Below, piece by piece: positions 46,088 to 58,900 of a stretch of DNA of 64,000 nt (positions are counted from its first letter, which is position 1; each line of letters opens with the position of its first letter). The position numbers and the translations under genes were made by a program. This stretch comes from Oreocharis arfaki (lineage: Eukaryota > Chordata > Aves > Passeriformes > Paramythiidae): contig VZRR01005748.1 of NCBI GenBank assembly GCA_013398015.1, forward strand, positions 10,000-73,999, given 5' to 3'. The notes beneath the pieces are model-generated. The model was not told where the DNA came from. It did not search any database and saw only the letters and a list, made by a program, of their open reading frames with translations.

Positions 46088-49000
46088 ATTACAGTATCAC
46101 ATGTAACTGGGAACAAAGACTACAGGGAACAGAGTTTAATGGACTGTGATTACTGTTCTGGAACAGATTGAGTCTCTTTATAGCCTATGAGAAGATGATG
46201 TGAACTGAATTCAAACAAAGAACTGATAATGGATTTTACTGAAAGCTACACAGTTAAAAAGGACACTCTCATAATTCATAGCCATAGAAGGTACCTCAAA
46301 TAGAAAAGGGATTTTAAAAAGTAAGAGACGGATTACATGTAAAACAATAGATTTAAACATTTTATCTCTATATAGTATTTTACTTTCAAGAAAGGAAAAT
46401 TAAAAATTATATTTACTTTTATTTAAATATTTTCATTAGTAAATAGTGTTATGTTTTGTCTATTTAGCACTCATACAGCAACTGGCCCTTCTTGTTCAGG
46501 CAGATCTGTTCATGTTTCTAACATAAGCTTCTGTTGTTACCAAATCAAATCAACAGTACTTCAACCAACGCTTTAAAAATAAAGCATATTTCATGTCTGC
46601 CATTCTGTTTCCCTATACTTCTTACTCCAAATCAGCTACCCAGACATTTTCTTCTTCTCCCAAGATGAGGGAAGAGGTGAGGTGATTTTTCAGCTATTTC
46701 TAGTGATTCTTCTTGACTTGTTCACAGCATGGGGGAGGGAAGCACCTCATCCCTGCATAAATACCTCCCTTTGTGTCATTTCTGATGTGCTATCCTAGGT
46801 GTCTGTTTTCTTTAATCTGATATTTTCCCAAGCAGGGGAGGCTGCCTGTTTCTGAGTAAACAGCTCATGAGTTTTAGACAGTAGATGAGAAAATCAATTT
46901 AAAATATATTAACTATAGTGTTATCTGCTTCAAATTCTACCTTTTACACAAGAAGGAAAACCCTGTTTGTAAATCAGAATAGGCCTTATTAAAATCCTTA
47001 CCAAATGAGATTGAAAGATTAAAACAATGCATAGAACTCGCTGTGTTGTTATTAGTAAAACTGATTAGTTACCTAATAAAAATCACTAAACATCTCACTT
47101 TCTGACTTCTGAGACACATTTTCAAAAACCATTTCAATAATGTCTGTCTTAAGAACTGATCCAGTATTAAAGCTGGGCCCCAAATCTAGCCCACATAGAT
47201 GAATCTTCATGGTCTTTTTTCACTGTATTAAAGAGGATTAGTTCTGCATATGAACAATCATTCCCGTACGTCTAATTACATTGTACAAATATTTTAAAAT
47301 TGAAATACTGTCAAGTTTGCAATAAGCAAGCTCAAGCTGAAGTTTTTCTAATAGGTAATTTTCTTCTAGCTTTGAATCCTCCCACCAGACACCCACATTG
47401 TCCTCGTCTTTTTGTACTGCCTGTGCTACAGACATCTCCACTAGAAAAGACTCAAACAATTACCTAATGGTGCAGAACTAGCATGACAGCGCTTGCTGCT
47501 GTGCACCCCATTTCAATGAGAATGTGTTTTCTATGACTCAGAATGAATCAGACTGAGGAGAGAGAACTGCAGTCCCCGAAATAATAAACAGCAGCATACA
47601 ATTTGGAAGAAAGATCCTATGCTGCTTAATCATCACTGCCCCACAATTAATTGCATTGCATATTATATATTGCATGCCTAAATAGGACACACTTGTGGAT
47701 GTATGACCACGTTTATAATGAGTTGCACAAATATTAATCAAGGCCCTTTGTTGAAAATATCAAGCCCTAATCAATCATAAACAAGTGCTGATATAATTCT
47801 AGATGCCTTAGCAAAAGACGTCAAGACATTAAGAAGTCCATTGCCATATCCATGCTTCTGTCCCCACAAGCCAGACCCACGCTGTGAAAGCACCTGTGAA
47901 AGGGTGCAAATCGCCTTCTTCCAACTATCCAACACACCAACATGATGAGTTGTGGGCTCAAGACTCTCCAAAGTGGAGAATGCTTATTCATACAGCCCTT
48001 TCACACAGTCAGGCTCAAAGCTAACAGAATGCTGTACGTTTTTAGAGGAACAACAGCTGTCTACCCAAGTCCTCCAAATGAACAGGGAGATTGCTACTGA
48101 TTTAACACAGCCCAGCTGCCAGGTCCTCCCAGCAAAGCCACACACATGTTATGAGACACCTAACAACTCTCATCCTTAGCCATGTGTGTGTAGTTGGGGC
48201 ACCGCCCTCGGGGAGGGATGGGCACTGGCAGACCCCTTCCTCTGCAGTGACCTCACATGAATCTCCTCTGTGGAAGTACACAACTTACAGTGTTACACCA
48301 CAACTTGGCTCTAACCAGTAATCAGAGCTGTGTAACTTTCAGCATGCTCCCCAAACTGGGTCAGATTCGTTTTCTAGAATGGTGATGTCAAATTCCATGT
48401 AAGATATACACTCCAAAGGTATGTCTTAGCCTAGCCAAAGCTTCTACTCAGTCCTCTGGCTGATGAGTGCTGCTCTCTCACTCTTCATCACATATTGGTC
48501 AGAACCCCACTACCACCTCTTGAGCACAGATCTGTGACAGCTGTTTTTAATACAGAAAATCATATTCTCTTTCTTCATAAAAACAAAAAGGAACAAACTC
48601 TTTATTAAAATACTATCAGCATAGAGTACTTCCAGTAGAAAAGAAAATTAAAAGCTCTCTTAAAGAATATAAACAACATTAAAATTACTGCATTTCCATA
48701 ACACGTTTCTTTTTTTCACTCCCTAATCCTTCATTATTTACTTTCTGGTTTGGTTTGCCTAGCTTTTTCCTTCACATATTGATGCTTCTAAGATCAATGC
48801 CTATTTAGTCTGCTTCCTCCTATATTTATGTAGAAGAGTTCTTTTCTTCCTTTATTTGCATAATGTCTCTTATTTTCACGTATTTTTAGACAAATAGTCT
48901 TTGTACATCAAATTTTAGCAAACCACCATGAAGAGCAATTATCCTCAGTAAAGTCACCAAGTCCAGTTCCTTCACTTTTAGGAAGAAGTCCAATATTTTA

Positions 49001-50588
49001 AACCACTGCACACAATCAAAAAATCCTTGAGTTTTTTTTTATTTTATTTTTGAGATGGTACTGCACCATCTTATGGTCAACTGCATTTGTTTAAAAGAAC
49101 TTAAAGTACTGCAGTACTCCCTAACTTTCCAAAAGAGGATTGCATTTCCTGAGGCAGTGTCTCAGGGGTGTCACAGCCGCATAGCTTTCCTGAAATACAT
49201 TTATTTGTGTTTTCAGTTCATTACCTTTGGCCATGAACAACATGACTATTTCTTAAATCCCTAGGGCTGTAATCTCAGGATGGGCTTCCCCAAGGGATTT
49301 CAGCTTTCTCCACACGACAAAAGGAAGCCAGGAGCATGTTTCTTTGCCAGTTTTACTCCAACATTTATTTAATGTTAACAATTTATATGTCAGCACTTTT
49401 TTAATTTAAAAGGTGGAAATACTGACTATACAGGATAAATTATCCCAGCAGTCAGCAGCTATGACTGCTTTTCATTTATACTCTCTGCAGCAACTTTCTC
49501 TTCCATCAGAGAGGACTGCCTACTGGTTTTGGTTTCCTATCTAGCTACTATACTGTACTTCCTTACAAGATAAGAAAAAAGACCTTTAGGACCATCCCAG
49601 ATAGACTGATAATGGCTCAGAGGCCCCACTCAGAGGTTGTGTCACTAATCTCCAAGACACTCTCTCCCTATGGAAAACAAAAGAAAGAGGATATTGGAAG
49701 GAACTGTAGTTAGTATCCCGGTATCTTAACTACATTTGTTGTTTTTCTCGACCTTCACCTTTCTGTCAGGCAATCTCCAGGATATCCAAGCACCAGCTTT
49801 TGAGAGTGGTTTGGGAAGTGTAGATATGTTTTGGCCTTTTCTTCTGCAGACCTCGACTGAGAGCACCCTGCAGCCTGTGTCGCATTAGCCTGCTTTCAGA
49901 GAGGCTCTCAGAAGCTCACTTAGGGAGAGAATTAACAGCAGGGAGGAAATGCAGACCTGGACTGGCAGTGCATTAATCCACTGGACTGTCTGAACACACA
50001 GATCCCCTCGGGTACTCAAAACTGAACTAGTGTTTGTAGTCTGGTTCCTGCATCCCCTTTGAGCATGGCCTTGAGGACAATGTTGAAATTGTTCTGAGAA
50101 AAGAGGCTAGATGCACACAGAGCAAAAAGATCTTTATTGGTTTGTTTTTCATTTAAATTGAGTCAATATATTTAAATCTAAGTAATCCCAATTATAAGAT
50201 ATTGAAGCAACCAAAAGCACAAATAAACCCTAGACCTTTTTGATCCATATACCCTGTCAAATCAACACTTCTGTGTGTCCAGGCCCTGAATTTCACAATA
50301 ACTAATACCAGAAGGAAAAAGTTTGTATTTATTCTGTGCTAAATAAAAGATAGGTTTCATGACTGAAGGTGACTATTATCATCAGATCTATCGCTTAAGG
50401 CAGTTCACTGAATGTCCGCAGTGAACTTCCCCAGTTGAGTATAGAACTTCTGTTTGAACCTCAGAAAGACATCTAAGTAACAAGGGAAAATGAAAATATT
50501 ATCTACTATGCAGATAGCCATAAAAAAAGAGCTGGAGAGATGCAAAACTTAAAAACTACTTTCTGGGTTGATATTTCTTATGTAATAC

Positions 50589-51681
50589 TGTAGTGGGTTT
50601 TTGTGGACAGGTTTTGGTAGTAGCAGGGAATACAGGGGTGGCTCCTGTGCAAAGTTGCCAGAAGCCTCCCCCATATCCAACGGAGCCAGTACCACCTGGC
50701 TCCAGAACAGAGCCAAGGCTAGGCCAATCAGAGAAAATAACCTGTGATAACATAATTAAAAAGGAAAAAAAGTTATCGTGAAGATGTAATTGCAGCCAAA
50801 GAAGAGTGGATTGCGAATATGTGAGAGGAACAGCTCTGCACACACCAAGGTCGGTGGAGAAGCAGGGGCAGGATGTGCTCCAGGTGCCAGAGCAGAGATT
50901 CCCCAGCAGCCAATGGTGCAGACCATGGTGAGACAGCTGTGCCCCTGCAGCCCATGGAGACCCATGGTGGAGCAGAGATCCCCCTGCAGCCCCTGTGGAG
51001 GAGTCCCACACTGGAGCAGGTAGATGTCTCAGAGGAGGCTGTGAATCTGTGGGAAACCCATGCTGAAGCTGGGTCCTTGCAGGGACCTGTGAACTCATGA
51101 GGGAGGAGCCCATGCTGGAGCAGGTTTCCTGGTTGGACTGGTGACCCTGAGGGGGACCCACACTGGAGCAGGCTGTGCCTGAAGGACTGCACCCAGTGGA
51201 AAGGGACCCATGCTGGAGCAGTTCATGGAGAACTGCTGCCCGTGGGATGGAATCACACTGGAAGAGTTTGTGGAGAACTGTCTCCTGTGGGAGGAACCCC
51301 ACACTGGAGCAGGGGATGGACTCCTCTCCCTGAGCAGAAGCAGAAAAAAACATGTGATGAACTGACCCTAGCCCCTACTCCCTGTCTCTCTATGACACTG
51401 GGGGAAAGGAGACAGAACTGGGAAGGAGGGAGGCATGGAGGGGAAGGTGTTTTTAAGATTTGTTTTACTTCTTATTATCCCAATCTGATTTTGATTAGCA
51501 ATAAATTCAGTTAATATCCCCAATTCAAGTCTGTTTTGCCCTTAACAGTATTCAGTGAGTCATCTGTCCCGGTCCTTACCTTAACACATGAACATTTGCA
51601 ATATTTTCTCTCCCTTGTCCAGCTGAGTAGGGAGCGACTGAGAAGCTCTGGTGAGAATCCAGCTATGGTCAACACACCACA
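50589..51681 (+). mobile_element. Solo ERVL-type LTR, 1,093 bp
   Basis: The ends are fixed by a perfect 5-bp target-site duplication AATAC (50,584-50,588 and 51,682-51,686). It starts TGTAGTGGG and ends CAACACACCACA. It carries an AT-rich TATA-like CATAATTAAAAAGG (about 50,751), a GC-richer middle with at least five copies of an ACTGGAGCAGG-like motif about every 45-50 bp (51,000-51,310), a polyadenylation signal AATAAA (51,500-51,505), and a CTGTTTTGCCC...CCTTGTCCAGCTGAG tail. No internal genes are attached, so the provirus was lost by recombination between its two LTRs. The 265-codon minus-strand frame 50,556-51,353 and its overlapping companions are antisense readings of the motif array, not genes. 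Confidence 0.96.
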
Positions 51682-51686
51682 AATAC

Positions 51687-52144
51687 TGAGGAGCATTCCC
51701 AGGCTCTGGGGTACAGATGATTCAAATTTCTGCAAAAATATTGTCATCCACATCTTAATTCCATGTGTCATTATATCAGACTATAACCGCTTGTTCATTT
51801 AAAAGATTTTGTTTATTTAACAGATCAACTATAGTTTATATTGAGAGAAACACTGCACCATTATCTACACACAGTAATGGGAAAAAGATTTATTTGTACT
51901 TTAGTAAGTAGATCAACATTAAGAGTGTTGAAATATGAAGAACTACACTTGGAAAAAAGCATTAACCATGGACTAAAGATACTGTCACTCAGTAGAGTCA
52001 ATTCAAAAGCAAAACTGCTGTGAAGTTAATGACCAAAGAATGGGTTTGAAAATGCACATACTTAAAATGATGAAAAAATATAATTCAGAAAGCCACAATT
52101 TACAAAAGAATTTTAACATCATCTTTATAAGCCTATGAGAGACT
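51687..52144. other. Non-coding stretch, nothing recognised
   Basis: About 460 bp of AT-rich DNA between two LTRs with no recognisable content. Confidence 0.45.
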
Positions 52145-52760
52145 GGTCTGTTAATGGTTAATGACTCCAACAATCAACACTTAACCTCTCAGGCGCAAAG
52201 GGCTGCACACCCATCATCAGAGGCTCACAGAGGAAACTCCCCTCTGGAGAAGTACCTCATATGCAGCCTGAAGGTATTCACCCCTCCTGATGGGCCACAA
52301 TTGATTCAATTCCCTGAAGTCAGAGGCAGCTATAACTTCTTAGGAGGTGTTCTAAACCATTAAAAACTTCCAAAGTGTCCTGTGATCCAAATTACTACAT
52401 CATCCAGTGTAAAATTCCCTGAGTTAGGGAAATTACCTGGGCATTCCCACCTGAATATGAGCGAATACAAACTCAGTGATTCTTTGTTTCATGGGGTTCC
52501 CCAGCTCTTGACAAATCAAGACAATGACCATCACTTAGACAAGACTGGGACCCTCACCAGGGAGAAGACCAAAAGAAGAGGGCCAACAGAAACCATGAAG
52601 AGGTCATATTTTTTCTACTGAATCTGCCTATCACTCTTTCTCCTCCCACACTCCCACCCCACCTTTTCCTGTCTTCCTATCTCTCCCTCTCTTCCTCACA
52701 TTTACTGTTAAATAAAAATCCATACTGACTTTGGCGTATGGTCTCATTTGCACCTTAATT
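52145..52760 (+). mobile_element. Probable ERV LTR, plus strand (ends approximate)
   Basis: The likely start is near TGTTAATGGTTAATGACTCC (52,149). A polyadenylation signal is present (TTAAATAAAAATCC, about 52,709) and is preceded by a long pyrimidine-rich CTCCCACACTCCCACCCCAC-type stretch, giving a U3-R-U5-like profile. The small frames 52,154-52,363 and 52,382-52,621 lie inside it. Neither a TATA box nor a target-site duplication was convincing, so it could be another kind of repeat. Confidence 0.45.
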
Positions 52761-53708
52761 CATGCAGAGACATTTCCCTAATAATTTTAATAACTGGATC
52801 TTTAAAAAGCCTTGAGGAGAAAATCTTATTTCACTGTTTGAACTAAAAACCCATTCTCTAAAACTGCCTTTCATGCAAAAGGTTCAATATACGACTATGA
52901 GCCCAGTGTTTCACTTAAGATTAAATTAAGGGATACTTAAAGCAGTTTATACCACTAATTGTTGTAAATTATGAATTTTAACCACTAAGGGGATGATTTG
53001 AAAAATTTTTCATGCTGGGAGTAACATCAAATACAATGTGCCATGGTGCTCATTGAGATCCTGAAGACAAAAACCTTTCAGCATCTGTTTGAGCCTTAAA
53101 CTAGAAATTTCCTTGCAAGGTGAAATGCTGTTTTCTTAAGGAAAAATATGGGCCTGGAGGAAATTTTCCAGATAGAGAAAATCTGTGAGAAACCAGATAT
53201 ATTTCAACATATCTAAAAATTTCCATATACAAATATCAAGTGATTGTAAGAACAAAATTCTTTTCCTAAAAACAAAATGTTCCTGTTTTTCATCAAGATG
53301 CAGTTATGAACTATCCTAAATATGCTATCAACCAAGGATAAAACGTTCTTTCGAGGTGATGAAAAATTGCTAATCTCAGAAAACGACAGACTGGCTTATT
53401 ATTGTAATGGTAATTATGAAATAAAGGCACTGTAACAGGAAACCATGTAACTTCCATTTCCTAATTTCACCATATGCTAAAGTATGCTTAAACCACCCAG
53501 GATTATGCTTCCAGGTCTCTGCCCAAGACAATGTTACATTGTCCCTTGCTCATAGCAGAAATGTTGACAGAGACTAAAAGCACCACAGCACTTGGTGTAC
53601 GTTTTTATCTGCTCTTAAGCTTTCTCAAATTTACTGAGTAAAAATATCTTCAAACTTTAGATAATCAGATCTGGAAATACTTTCATTGAGTTAGGAATAG
53701 GCTACTGA
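52761..53708. other. Non-coding stretch, nothing recognised
   Basis: AT-rich DNA with no gene or repeat family recognised. Confidence 0.45.
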
Positions 53709-53713
53709 GTTTA

Positions 53714-54401
53714 TGTCTTAGGGTGACTTTATGATGCTTTATCCCCTATCACCTGCTTGTTGCCCAGACATGAATCCTGTGTCTTTAAGCTGGGTCTGAG
53801 AGAAAGGCGGGGAAGCTGAGCAAATTCTTCAACGTGGTTTGTTCAAGGACTCACACACATTCCCCTGCATTCACACCTCTGTAGAGCCGAGGAAGCACCT
53901 TCCTGCTTTTCCCCAGCTCTCGGCTCCGTTTTCTCAGAAAGAGAAAGAGAGTTAAAGTTCTTTGCTTTTTAGCTAGCCTGCTAGCTGAGGCAAGAAAGTG
54001 TTCCTGGGACTGTGGCTTTTTCTTCTTCTCCTGGAACTGTTCAGCTTGGGTCCAGAACCCCATCACCAGAAGGCCCCACACCATGGCCCAGAGAAGCCCA
54101 CACTGCAACCCAGCTCCAGAGAGCAGAGCCACACTTGCAAAAAGGACTCTGAAGAGACTCTGGATTCGGAGTCCACCAGGCCTTCTCCACAGCAAGAGGT
54201 TTTATTATCTAACATTATTCTTTTTTTTTCTTTTCCTCATGCTTGCATGCACCCTGCTTGTTAAATAAACAGGGTTTTTTTCACTTTCCTCCAATAATTT
54301 CTTTCTGAGCCAGGGTGGGGGAGGAGCTGCCGAAACCTGCCTTCCATCAGAGGGACATTCATGTCTGGATATTTCCTCCTAATTTGTCTCAAACCAAGAC
54401 A
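53714..54401 (+). mobile_element. Solo ERV LTR, 688 bp
   Basis: The ends are fixed by a perfect 5-bp target-site duplication GTTTA (53,709-53,713 and 54,402-54,406). The terminal inverted bases are good: it starts TGTCTTAG and ends CCAAGACA. A polyadenylation signal AATAAA is at 54,264-54,269, in CTTGTTAAATAAACAGGG. A purine-rich AGAAAGAGAAAGAGAG stretch lies in the middle. No internal region is attached. The overlapping frames 53,851-54,268 on both strands are not genes. The 5-bp duplication fits ERVL-type integration. Confidence 0.93.
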
Positions 54402-54406
54402 GTTTA

Positions 54407-55551
54407 ACAATATCACAGGTTTGAAAAACCTCTAACTCAATTTCCACCTTTCACATACAGACCTCTGAAATTTTAGATACTCTAGTTTATCATCTAATAT
54501 ATTATACCAACTGCTAGGTCAGAAGGTATCCATTTAGCTGTGCTTCTCTGAATAGTGGAAAGTACTTTCAGCTTGTTGTGTTTGCAAGTGGTTCCATTCA
54601 TCAGTTTGAGAGGCAAATATACAGCTTGTAGGGATGTTCATCTGCTTTTATAGCCCTAAACAGCAACACAGAAAATAGGAATATACTTCTCTCTGCTTCA
54701 TTGTGGACACAGATCACAGTTCACCTTTACTGAAGCAGAAGCTTTTTGGTCTCTGGAGGTGGGTATGTGCAAAACTGAGCATTGAAAAAGAATCTGGTCC
54801 TGTCATGGTCCCAGGGGCCACAGGAAGATAGTGCTGTGCAAATGCCTGCAAGTTACACCTTGAAAGAACATTTAGGAGTTACTTGGGTTCAGCTCCAGAG
54901 TTCCATGCATCCTTTGCCTTCTATGAGTTTCTCTTTGTAAAGAACATGAAATTTGGTATCTGTATTTAAGCTTTACAGACAGAAAGTGCTACCATTATTG
55001 TTCATTCTCACATATACATATAGGGCTATAAAACTGTACTTTGTAAAGTCAGCATTAAGCCACACCATTTATGATATTAATTCAGGTTTTCCTGCAAGAA
55101 TCAGCCCTCATCTCAGACTAATTTAATGTTAAAGAAGATAAAAATAATTCAAAATTTGCATACTGAAATATTTTTCTTTCTGATTGCCAGTGCATGGTCA
55201 TGCCATGTATGACCAAGGGAAATTGTTTGAATATTATGTCTTAGCAACAACCAGAAATATCCCTGAACACTAGAATATACTTGTCTGTGCAAACTCCTAA
55301 AATACTCCCTAAAAGATCTTTGTCCTGTACCTCTTCCAAATAGGCTGATGAACATAATTTGGTAGGCATGTTGTTTCAGGAACTACTCGTAAAAGGCAGC
55401 TTCTACTCAAACATCTTTTGGAGGATAAGAGAGTTTGCTAAAGCATGTGCACAGTATTACCTGCCAGTTAGTCCCAGTGCTTGGGAGAGGTTTTAATCTA
55501 TTAGTCTAGATTGTCTTAACTTAAGTAGCTAAGGGATACTTAAAATGAAGG
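54407..55551. other. Non-coding stretch, nothing recognised
   Basis: About 1.1 kb between two solo LTRs with no recognised element or gene. Confidence 0.45.
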
Positions 55552-55557
55552 TAGAGG

Positions 55558-55976
55558 TGTTGCGGTGCGCTCCCGACAAACTGGGCACGGCCATCTCCTC
55601 CCCTCCCACCGCGTGCTTCTCCCCTCCCACAATCCCTCCCATTGGCTCTGTCCCCCCAGCCCGCCAAATTCAAACCCCGCGTTCCTGCCCCATTGGGTGT
55701 TCTGTATCTTCCCCCGCCCACTCACAGGGGTATAACTGTGAGTGTGAAACTCATTGTCTCGCTTCTCCTGGCACGACCCCGGTGCCATAATAAACCCCGC
55801 ACCATCTGGAGAAGCCCCTCCGCCTCGTCTCTCCTTCCTCAGCGCGCCTGTACCATCGGTGGGTTGGGTGAACCCCTGATGGAACTTCGCCAGCCCTCCT
55901 GCACCTCTGAGCGGTCTGGCCAGCCTTCCCCCGGACCGGGTGGATGCTCGGCACTGTAGTTGGCAGTGCCACAGCA
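55558..55976 (+). mobile_element. Solo ERVK-like LTR, 419 bp, CpG-rich
   Basis: The ends are fixed by a perfect 6-bp target-site duplication TAGAGG (55,552-55,557 and 55,977-55,982), the size typical of ERVK-type integration. It starts TGTTGCGG and ends CCACAGCA. It has CCAAT-type ATTGG boxes (about 55,640 and 55,692), a TATAA box (55,731-55,735, GGGGTATAACTG) and a polyadenylation signal AATAAA (55,789-55,794) about 60 nt downstream, so U3, a short R and U5 are all visible. It is strikingly GC- and CpG-rich against the surrounding DNA, with CCCTCCCACC-type sites in U3. The many overlapping frames on both strands (55,521-56,002) are a consequence of its GC content. It is the most intact-looking promoter unit in the window. 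Confidence 0.97.
55731..55794 (+). promoter_or_regulatory. LTR core promoter and polyadenylation signal
   Basis: The TATAA at 55,731 and AATAAA at 55,789 within the solo LTR mark the expected RNA start (roughly 25-30 nt after the TATA box) and end region. If active, it would drive transcription rightwards into the unannotated flank. Activity cannot be judged from sequence. Confidence 0.7.
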
Positions 55977-58900
55977 TAGAGGTAGCACCTGACATTGTTC
56001 ATTTGATGGCTAACATTATTTGGGCAGCTGTCAAAAACTTTAATAATGAGTCAGATCCAGTAAGATCCTGTGTGGCTCATGAGGAATACTGAGTATTCTA
56101 AAATCCAACTTCAAGGGAAAAAATGAAGTTCCCTGCAGTGTCCAAGAAGGGAAGACACCTAGGATTAGGCATGAATGTTACAATAATATTCAATAAGCAT
56201 TCAAATATAGTGGTAAGAGAGTTCACTATAAAGTAAACCTAATATCAGTGAATGCAACAAATGTCATAAAAGCACTGGCAGCAAAAAACTTAATTGCAAA
56301 TAGTCACACCAGGGAAACATGCTCAAGGAAGGAGCTGTAGAGGTTGAGGGGGGAAATAAAGAAAAAAGTAGTAAGGACCCATCACAGCTTTGTCTCTCTT
56401 CCTCCTCATGTTTTGTATCATGTGAAAACTATCTGTAGCAATGATTAGAAGTTTGCATCTACTCCTTACATTGCAGGACATAGTATATATTTTTTTAATT
56501 ACCATTTATAGCATTTTAAAGTGGATGGATTTTACAGCACATTTTTCCCTCCTTCCTACTTTTCAATTTGCAGATGTTCCTGCTAGAAAACACGCATGTT
56601 TTCTACCAAAAACATCTCTTCAGCAAAATGTCTTTACATAAGAAAACTGCATTTCTTTGGAAGCCTAAATATCTGAATTTTTTTTTTCCTTTACTGTTAA
56701 AACTATACAATTCTCTTCTGACTAAAAATGTTCCGTTGAGGAAAAAAAAGTTAAGACCAGTGCCTACTATTAGATCATTCTTTTGTTCAAGTGTTAGACT
56801 GAAACAATTAAAAAGTACTCAGCAATTACATCAATTCAGAAGAAAAAGTATCCCAAGTCTGAGTCTTGTCATAGTCAGTTGCTGTACGTAGTCACAGCCA
56901 GATGCCTCACTGCAGCTATTTGTATCAGCAGAGCTCTCACTCACTATCATCAGAGAAGCTAACAGGAACCAAGGAAATGAGCAGGCTGAACTATGGCGAG
57001 CTAACCTTACTTCTAACGAAAAGCACTGGGATCCTTAAGAATCTTACTGGACAAGCTCTGAAAGACTTTAAGACTATCTAGAGTGCCTATACTGTGTGAG
57101 TGAAGGGAAAGGGATAGCTTGTGGCTAGTAAACATTTCCAAATATTCAATGATACTAGCTGACAAGCAAGTTCACATGTTCTGTTCAGCTCCACATATAG
57201 TGAATACTTGCAGCTCCTCCTGCTCTGGAAAGAACCTGAGTACTCAGCAGAAAAACCAACATGAAGTCCTACCCTCAGTGGAGAACCTTTCTATCAAATT
57301 CTTTCTTGTTTATCTCATAGTCAGCACATACAAATGGAAACATGCAATTTGATTGCATTAGCCGATTTGAAAACTGTGAGATTGCAACTCTCTCCATTTC
57401 GATTTCTCATACTCTGAAAGCCCAGCAACAATACTGATGAATTATATTTAGCTACTTCATTATTATTAAAAAATATTTGAATATCAAATGATGATTAAGA
57501 CCTGTCAGTTGTAGGAATACAAAGCTTACTCAAAACTTCCTCTTGACTGTATTTGTTCCACTGAATCTTTCCTTGTGGGCACAATCTTTCTTCCTTTTCA
57601 TTCACTTCTCTCATTTTTCAAAATGTGGTACAAGTTTGCTGGAAGAATTTGTTTTGAAATTTTACGTACCTTCCCAAGAAAAGCCATATTTCTCTAAATA
57701 TATCCCAAAAGTACCTAGAGAAATACTATACCACAAATCTTAGCAAAAACCTAAGTGTGTTGGTACACAAGATTATGTGAAATGAATTGATAAACAAACC
57801 AATAATTACACAAGCTATCAAGGAAAATAAAAGGTAAAACTTCCAATTATTCCTCTCAGTACTATACTTTCAGGAGCTTACCCAGAAGCTATTTTGGGAA
57901 GGGAGACAACACAAAGCAAACTACACAAGCACTCAGAAGATCTGTATTTGCGTGTACATCCTAAAACCCAGAGGAGACTTTGCAGTCCTATCAAGTTATG
58001 CAGCCAGAGGAGAAGCATGACACGCTGTAAAAGTGCTAAGTCTGCAACACAACATAACTGAAATGCCCATGACCAAATCTGAAGAGTTGCTAATAATAAA
58101 CATTGTATAATGGAAAGATAAAAGAGATCAGATAAAAGGATAAATACAGCTGTCACCACATATGAATGCTAAAATTCATGTAACTTCAAGAAAAAAATTA
58201 TAATTAGCCTAACAAGTATAACCATCATATTAGTATTGTCTACTGGGAGAAACTCTGTCAGAATATTCTGGACATGGTCTGGCACTGCAGAAGGTTTTCC
58301 TAAATATGAAATCAAGTTTGTAAGCACTGCTCTGTTAAAGTAAGATACCACCAGGTATTAGTAAAAACAGAAAAATGTAGCTTTTAGAAGATGTATTATA
58401 GCAACAAATCAACTATTCAATCAAATAAATTATAGCCCTGTATATATAATAAGACTTTAGAAATATAGGATAGGTTAAAAAAGAACAGAGCAGTTAATGC
58501 CTCTCAAAGACACTAATTAAGAATCCATACACCTTGTAGGTTTCCCAGCCATGAGCAGTGTCAGTCATTTGCTTGGCTTCCCTAAGCAGTCCTTTCAAAT
58601 TTACCATTTCTCATTCTGTTTAGCTGCTGAATTTAGCTGCTAAATCTCACTGAATGGTGTTCATGATCTGAATGTAGAGGGAGTAAATAAAATGATAACA
58701 GATGAAAAAGCATGTTGGATCTGATTACTTGTTAGGAGTAATAATTATCTAACAAATAGGAATACTTTGCTGCACATATTAGTATGTTTTCTAGCAAGGT
58801 TTCGAAGTGCTTTGTAAACATATTACAAGATCAAGGAACAACCAGAACTCCCTAATTATTTTCTTAGTCAGGAACATTAGATCTTTCCCTTTATCAATTA

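Larger units (their letters stand above)
43973..50583. other. Long non-coding stretch, no element recognised
   Basis: About 6.6 kb of AT-rich DNA with no recognised gene, LTR or LINE. Contents noted are a 10-bp-stem inverted repeat (44,742-44,766) and a T-rich, (CT)n/(CA)n microsatellite (46,056-46,087). Frames of 60-75 codons have no recognisable content. Confidence 0.4.

Noticed and set aside
51000..51310. Regularly spaced motif resembling a CRISPR array
   Set aside because: The repeat units are imperfect and the spacers are homologous to each other and to another LTR copy; the context is an avian LTR.
50556..51353. 265-codon minus-strand frame as a gene
   Set aside because: It runs antisense through a solo LTR whose ends are fixed by target-site duplications. 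The frame stays open because of the repeated GC-richer motif, and similar frames occur in the sister LTR at 967-2,105.
55521..56002. Several overlapping frames of 66-151 codons on both strands
   Set aside because: They overlap a 419-bp GC-rich solo LTR in all directions, as expected from few AT-rich stop codons, and none shows a domain.
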